From: Bombyx mori
Taxonomy: Eukaryota; Arthropoda; Insecta; Lepidoptera; Bombycidae
DNA: 64,000 nucleotides
Direction of reading: 5' to 3'
Assembly (NCBI RefSeq): GCF_030269925.1
Contig: NC_085128.1
Coordinates: 13,332,501-13,396,500 of the forward strand
Shown: positions 58,949 through 64,000 of the stretch, piece by piece
How positions within the stretch are numbered: position 1 is the first letter of the stretch
Layout: each line of letters begins with the position of its first letter
Notes under the pieces: generated by a model
Seen by the model: the letters and a program-made list of their open reading frames with translations, nothing else
What the model was told of the DNA's origin: nothing
Database searches by the model: none
Program-made: the position numbers and the translations under genes

Positions 58949-60573
58949 TCCGGGTCTCCCTTGACACCTCTGAAGTTTTTAATACAATAATTGACACGTA
59001 TGTAAACAAGACTATAACTACGAAATACTCATAATCAAAATAAACATTGATAGTTGCAAAACCGAGTACAAGTTAGTGCTCTTTGTACACAAAACTACTT
59101 ATTACTCAAGAACTCGGCAATAGTTCATGTATCATCATGTGTGTCAGCGAACCAATAAAACACAAGTTTCTTTAATAATTGATTGTTTTAATGTACCCAG
59201 GGCATTTTAACAAAATAAAAATCTACAGTAAAGCGAAATTATTAAGACAGCAGCAATATCAATGGCTCATAATTATATTCATATAGCGCTTAGAACAACA
59301 TTGTCAAAGTAAATCGTAAGTAAAGGAACAATTATACACATCATTAATATTTCTATTTGAACATGCCTTACTGATATAATTATATAAATCCAACAAGTTC
59401 TATTTAAATCGAATTATTTTTGATAAATACGATTTTAGTGATGAAAAATGTTTAACCTTGAAATATCTCTAGTCTTGCGAACAACTTACATTTTACTAAG
59501 AGTAAGCCACTCCACTTTCAACAATTATACCGGTGCCAAAAATTCAAAGTAAATTAGTTATAGGTATATTCCCATTAACGAGAGTATAAAACAAGAAACG
59601 TCTGCTTTTTATATGAACAGCCAAAATATTTCAAGTTAAAGTTAAATTTTGATTCGGTAAATAAAATAATGCTATCATAAACAAAATAGTTGTTACTTCA
59701 TTCAGAAAATTATCTTAAAACAACAGGTTCGCATTATTAAGCATGTTGCTTACATGAAATTCAATAAAAACAGTTAAAATTAACATTCGTTTACAAAAAA
59801 AACTTTTTAAAGTCGACACAACTGTAACGGTACACTGTTCAATTAAATCTAATTAAATTAGGAATGTACAAACTTAACATTAATCATAAGCTCATTAAAT
59901 CTACAACTTTTAAAATCTAGTAACACCAGACCGCTACTGTATATTATTTTAAATCACAATGACTTCATTATTTTTTTAGTTTAATTACATATTTCTGCAA
60001 AGTAAGAGAATGCTATAGCAGCGCTTAAAACGTAAATCGAAAATATTTTTATTATGATACTAGAACTTTGAATCAAATATACCGAATTTTTTAATACTTT
60101 TTTTAATTTTTCTACAAAATAAAGTACTATAATATCCTAAAGCCGGAAGAAACAGATTACCTTAGTATTTATTACACAAAGTGACAACTATGAATTATTA
60201 TTAACATTGTTTACTATATTATGAAAACAAGTTTTAACGTGGTACATTAAATAGGTAAGTATCGATTATAATATTAATTATGGTAATTTAAATTTATCTA
60301 TTAGCTACAATGGATACTCCCATGCTTTCGAGAACTGAAACCATATTACTCATAAATTGTTTAAAATCGGTCTCACCGCAAAGAAATAAGGTTTATAGAA
60401 TATTTTTATATTCAGATAACTTTTCTCAGCGTTTTGTTACTCAAAAAGAAACGCGGATAATTTTTATCGATTTATTTTGAAATTATCAATGAGCTTTTAT
60501 TTACTTTGCAGCTCTCAGCATAGTTATATGTACTTTCATTTTCGGAATTATACTTCAATTATAAACTTTCGTT
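58949..60573. other. Intergenic AT-rich stretch
   Basis: No gene or repeat recognised in 1.6 kb. It could include a long auxilin 3' UTR on the minus strand. Confidence 0.45.
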
Positions 60574-60576
60574 CTG

Positions 60577-60742
60577 TGTACTTAGTGCGAGTTATTGAAC
60601 GTTCTCGATAGCGTAAAAGTTAGCTCATATTTGTATGGAATGGGATGGTTTGCGTACGTTTGCCGCTAGGGGCGCTGTTCCAACTGCATACAAAATTAAC
60701 TTTTACGTTATCGAGAACGTTAAGAAACTCGCACTAAGGACA
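60577..60742. mobile_element. Palindromic MITE, copy 3 (166 bases)
   Basis: The same family as 52324-52494. The target duplication is CTG (60574-60576 and 60743-60745). Confidence 0.85.
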
Positions 60743-60756
60743 CTGCTGATTCGAGA

Positions 60757-60997
60757 TATTGCTTAGATGGGTGGACGAGCTCACAGCCCACCTGGTGTTA
60801 AGTGGTTACTGTAGCCCATAGACATCTACAACGTAAATGCGCCACCCACTCTTTGAGATAAGTTCTAAAGTCTCAGTATAGTTACAACGGCTGCCCCACC
60901 CTTGAAACCGAAACGCATAACTGCTTCACGGCAGAAATAGGCAGGGTGGTGATACCCACCCGCGCGGACTCCCAAGAGGTCCTACCGCCAGTAATTA
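60757..60997 (-). mobile_element. SINE-A copy
   Basis: ATTGCTTAGATGGGTGGACG to CCTACCGCCAGTAATTA. Close to consensus. It lies 12 bases from the MITE end. Confidence 0.87.
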
Positions 60998-62295
60998 ATC
61001 TAGTAATGTATTTATCAAAGACTATTGATCGGAGAATATGAACTATGGCACTAATATTGATTATCTTCTATATTATTGCATCCACGATCTACACAGTTCT
61101 GCGATCCGGCACAGAAGTACTCATCACTTACAAACTATTAAGTAACTATTGAAGGAAAACTTTATGAACAACAGCTAAGTTTAAAATTTGCCTGTTTCGA
61201 TTCGATTACTTAGAGATTTCTTGAATTTTGATTATTCTTCAGAAGCACGAATATACTAAATTTGCTTATATTGAAAGATATTTTTTTAAAATATTAATTG
61301 GAACAGGCCTTTTAAACCGACAAGCTATTTACCCATTAATCCAATATACATAAATATAATTGATTGCTTAAAATATTAAAACTAAAATGAATACTATTAC
61401 TTCTAAGTACAAATAAAAATCTTTCATTTTGCAATAAGTTTTGGACAACAAAAAAATTGCCATTTTATGACTAAATATTCTTAATTTCTTCACGAATAAA
61501 GTTAAGCGAAATTGCCTTTACTGCCGAAAAAGCGCCTACCATAAATACTATTGATTCTTGTAAATTATTCAATAAAATCATAACTAACATCGAATGTAAA
61601 AAAGATATAATTTTGTTTAACTTGCCCACTGAGTTTGAATTTTGACATTTGTAGTACAAATTCTGTAAATCCCAAGCTAGCGACTGTTCCGGTCGATATG
61701 ATCGTGAGTTTTAGGTTATTTTTTTATTAGTTATTTTCACCACTTTTTCTATCACTCTAGCTTTTTTTTTAGGTTATCGGGATTAATAATTTGGCTCCAA
61801 ACAAATATTTAAGACAATTTAATTAAGCCTATACTGGCGTGGTACGTACACGACTTAGTTCCAACGCCGACAGGCTCGCCCCCAGCTTAAGAACACAAAC
61901 GATTGATAATCTAGAAATTAACCAGCCTGCAAGAGAACCTTACAAATAAGCAGATCATTTCAGATAAGACAACAAAACACACAATCAGACACTAATCTAT
62001 ATATAAAACAAATGGAAAATTGTTTCACTAATATCCCACATTGATTTAAATAAATGATAAAAATGATAAAAATACTCATTTAAGAATAACATTTTTTCTG
62101 GATATCAGCATAGAGAAATACTGTAATCAACATAGATAATTAAGTGTTTTTCAGGACAAAATATACAGATTAAAAGCATATGATACATACATTCAACATA
62201 AAATTCAATTACTCTTTAATGTGCTCTACATACATATCATAACATATCATCTAAATTTGATAAAAACAATAAATAATATGATATTGTCTATATTT
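60998..62295. other. Sequence downstream of auxilin (3' UTR and intergenic)
   Basis: AT-rich. No other gene. A minus-strand AATAAA lies at 61723-61728 and is one possible auxilin poly(A) signal. Confidence 0.4.
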
Positions 62296-62406
62296 TTAAG
62301 ATTGGAATAGGTTCTGTTGTTTAGTGTCGTTTTCGAAATCGCTCCACGCATTGTTCAGTTCCATAAATATCATTTTAGCTATGTTCTCGTTCGATGTTCC
62401 CACTTG
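62296..62406 (-). CDS. aux: auxilin last coding exon
   Basis: The minus-strand acceptor is ATTCCAG. It encodes QVGTSNENIAKMIFMELNNA, then W-SDFEN, and ends shortly after with TAA (62298-62296). Confidence 0.92.
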   Translation of the reverse strand, partial: QVGTSNENIAKMIFMELNNAWSDFENDTKQQNLFQS

Positions 62407-63293
62407 CTGGAATTATATTTATATTAACATTAATTACTACCGAAGTTATCAATTATAGGCAATAGGCAAGGACAGAACAGATTCGATAAGAGAAAAAGTA
62501 ATCAAATGAAAGTTTTTCTCTCATAATTTCAATTACTGAAGACAATATTCTATATATAATAAAATATATCTAAATCTCGAAGTATCCATCATTATAGCAA
62601 GATTTAGATCTATGAGCGAACACTAGTTACAAACAATTATTACAATTAAAACCGGTTGATGGTGATTTTGATAGATTTATTTTATTCCCAGTGCTATTTC
62701 ATAAACATTCTTGACGTGTGAACGACCTCACAGTTCCAGTTACCACAGTAAGTGGTAACTCGAGTCTAAGCACGTGGAGCTTGTGGAGAATATTAAGCGG
62801 TAGTCAGTGACTTGGCTCTGCCAACAATGAGCGACGGTAACCACAAAAAAAGTTCACCAATCACTACCTGAATGCCGCCACCCCCCTTAAGACATGAGGT
62901 TTTAATTTCGATTGTATAGTGTAGGCTGTTCTACCATTCAAACCGCAACGCATTACTGCTTCTGGGTAGAATAAGACACGGGGTGGTACCTACCCGTGCG
63001 GGCTCACCAGACACCTACTGTCAATAATGCTAAGGTCAGAATCTCCACTTAGCCAACGACTAAAGAGAGGAAACTTCATCCACGCGTCTTAATATCGACG
63101 ATGCTCAGAAGTTTACATATTATATACTAACTTTATCAGGGTGCACGGCTAGACACGCTTTCCTGTAGTTCCGTTTGACGTCGGCGGGGGAGACGAGCTG
63201 CGACATCTCGCAGCGGCTCCAGCGGCAGTCCTCCCACACCACCGTGTGCAGCGAGCACAGGAGGGCGCGGATGTTGGCCTTCTTCCCCTCCGT
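62296..63293 (-). CDS. aux: Auxilin/cyclin-G-associated kinase, last two coding exons (J domain)
   Basis: Partial: only the 3' end of the gene is in the window. Exons 63293-63132 and 62406-62296 join in phase to encode the C-terminal J domain. It reads KKANIRALLCSLHTVVWEDC, then the HPDK motif (the HPD that stimulates Hsc70), then QVGTSNENIAKMIFMELNNA and W-SDFEN near the stop. This WED-type J domain with a C-terminal AKMIFMELNNAW helix is specific to auxilin and GAK, which recruit Hsc70 to strip clathrin from vesicles (family knowledge). Whether the gene also has the N-terminal kinase, as fly auxilin does, cannot be seen here. It is convergent with ISY1. Confidence 0.93.
62407..62700. other. 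auxilin last intron, part without repeats
   Basis: AT-rich. Nothing seen. Confidence 0.5.
62700..63040 (-). mobile_element. Worn SINE-A split by a LINE-B piece
   Basis: GTGAACGACCTCACAGTTCC and CCACAGTAAGTGGTAACTCG at one side. GAATGCCGCCACC and GGTGGTACCTACCCGTGCGG at the other. Between them lies a plus-strand LINE-B end (62775-62850). It sits in the last auxilin intron. Confidence 0.6.
62775..62850 (+). mobile_element. LINE-B 3' scrap inside the SINE
   Basis: GCTTGTGGAGAATATTAAGC, GACTTGGCTCTGCC and GAGCGACGGTAACCAC, then A7. Confidence 0.6.
63132..63293 (-). CDS. aux: auxilin penultimate coding exon
   Basis: 54 codons, phase 0 at both ends. The acceptor on the minus strand is GTCCAG and the donor GTTAGT. 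GC-rich third positions contrast with the surrounding DNA. It ends exactly after HPDK. Confidence 0.93.
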
Positions 63294-63456
63294 CTGGACG
63301 ACAAAATTGTATTTTAATTTTATACTTATTATTATCACACAGCAAATAGATATGAGACATATATTTTTGTTTTACATTGTGATTTAATTTCGCGTTTATT
63401 GTTTTACAATTATGTCGTAAGTGACCGTGGAAAAAGTAAAGTGCGTGCAATTAAGT

Positions 63457-63720
63457 CTTTTTTTATTGCCTTTATAGGCAGACGAGCATACCTGATGGTA
63501 AGTGGTCACCGTGGTCACCGTCGCTCATGGACGTCAGCAATGCCAGGGGCAACGGCTTGGCGTTGCCTATCATTACGTACTCTCCGCAAGACTCGTTTGA
63601 AAAAGGACATGTGATAGCGCTCGGGAAACACCGTGGATGGGAGCTCATTCCAAGGCCGGATGGTACGTGGCAAAAAATTTTTTTGGAAACGCATTGTCGA
63701 TGAACGCATCGGTTCCAGAT
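63457..63720 (-). mobile_element. LINE-B 3' end, minus strand
   Basis: T run, then ATTGCCTTTATAGGCAGACG. A minus-strand open stretch carries FLPRTIRPWNELPSTVFPE and YHMSFFKRVLRRV, as at 18553-18981. It lies in an auxilin intron. Confidence 0.82.
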
Positions 63721-64000
63721 AATATGGATGAACTCTGCTCTGAACTCTGAACTATGCTGCTTTGTTTGGATTGCTCCGTGTGAGAGAGAGAGAGAGAGTG
63801 TTACAAAGCAAAAGCTTCAAGTGATTTCAGTCGTATGTCGCTTCCTATAGACAATGTACACGACGCCTGATCGAGGCCAACTGTCTGTGTGTTAGGTTAT
63901 GCACATGATAGAGAGAACACACTTTATTGCGCACAATTAACATTAGAAAACAGTCAACAAGCAGATACGTTTGTACAAGAGGCGATCTTAACGCTAAAAG
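63721..64000. other. Window end, auxilin intron
   Basis: Contains a (GA)n run at 63783-63798. No exon seen. Confidence 0.45.

Overview
This window looks like lepidopteran nuclear DNA, most probably silkworm (Bombyx). It is AT-rich with long introns. It carries many copies of a tRNA-headed SINE with the 3' tail typical of Bombyx, Jockey-type LINEs, and proteins that read as insect orthologues. Species is an inference. Nothing here is prokaryotic.

Layout: (1) 457-29409, plus strand: a delta-type protein kinase C gene in ten coding exons. A 3.3-kb first coding exon encodes a long disordered N-terminus. It is followed by the last half of a C1 zinc finger, a hinge, and a complete AGC kinase domain with its C-terminal tail. 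The introns hold a full-length, apparently intact two-ORF LINE (4562-9720) and many SINE and LINE pieces. (2) 29410-42865: no host gene seen. About 10 kb is one nested transposon stack: an old SINE split by a Jockey-type LINE (31892-41706), which is split by a mag/gypsy-like LTR element (32531-37027), which is split by a younger SINE. A hAT-like element sits in the head of the outer SINE. (3) 42866-52302, plus strand: ISY1, a spliceosome-associated factor, in seven coding exons. Its third intron contains a separate intronless 737-codon gene of unknown function (46318-48531). (4) 52303-62295: intergenic. It holds a P-element-like remnant with a split THAP domain (53002-54368), a MITE family that duplicates CNG triplets, and assorted repeats. 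(5) 62296-63293, minus strand: the last two coding exons of auxilin/GAK, encoding the J domain. The rest of that gene lies beyond position 64000, and it converges on ISY1.

The host genes (a signalling kinase, a splicing factor, a clathrin-uncoating co-chaperone) have no evident functional link. The main novelty is in the repeats: datable nesting, tandem 5' UTR monomers, a covarying 3' UTR hairpin, and a SINE/LINE pair with a shared 3' tail. On the gene side, two things stand out: the PKC exon that joins in phase to only half of a C1 finger, and the nested gene in ISY1.

All exon limits were set by eye from GT/AG sites and reading phase. Repeat limits are good to a few bases where a target-site duplication is stated and approximate elsewhere. 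Repeat family labels (SINE-A, LINE-B, repeat E, F, G, H) are mine.
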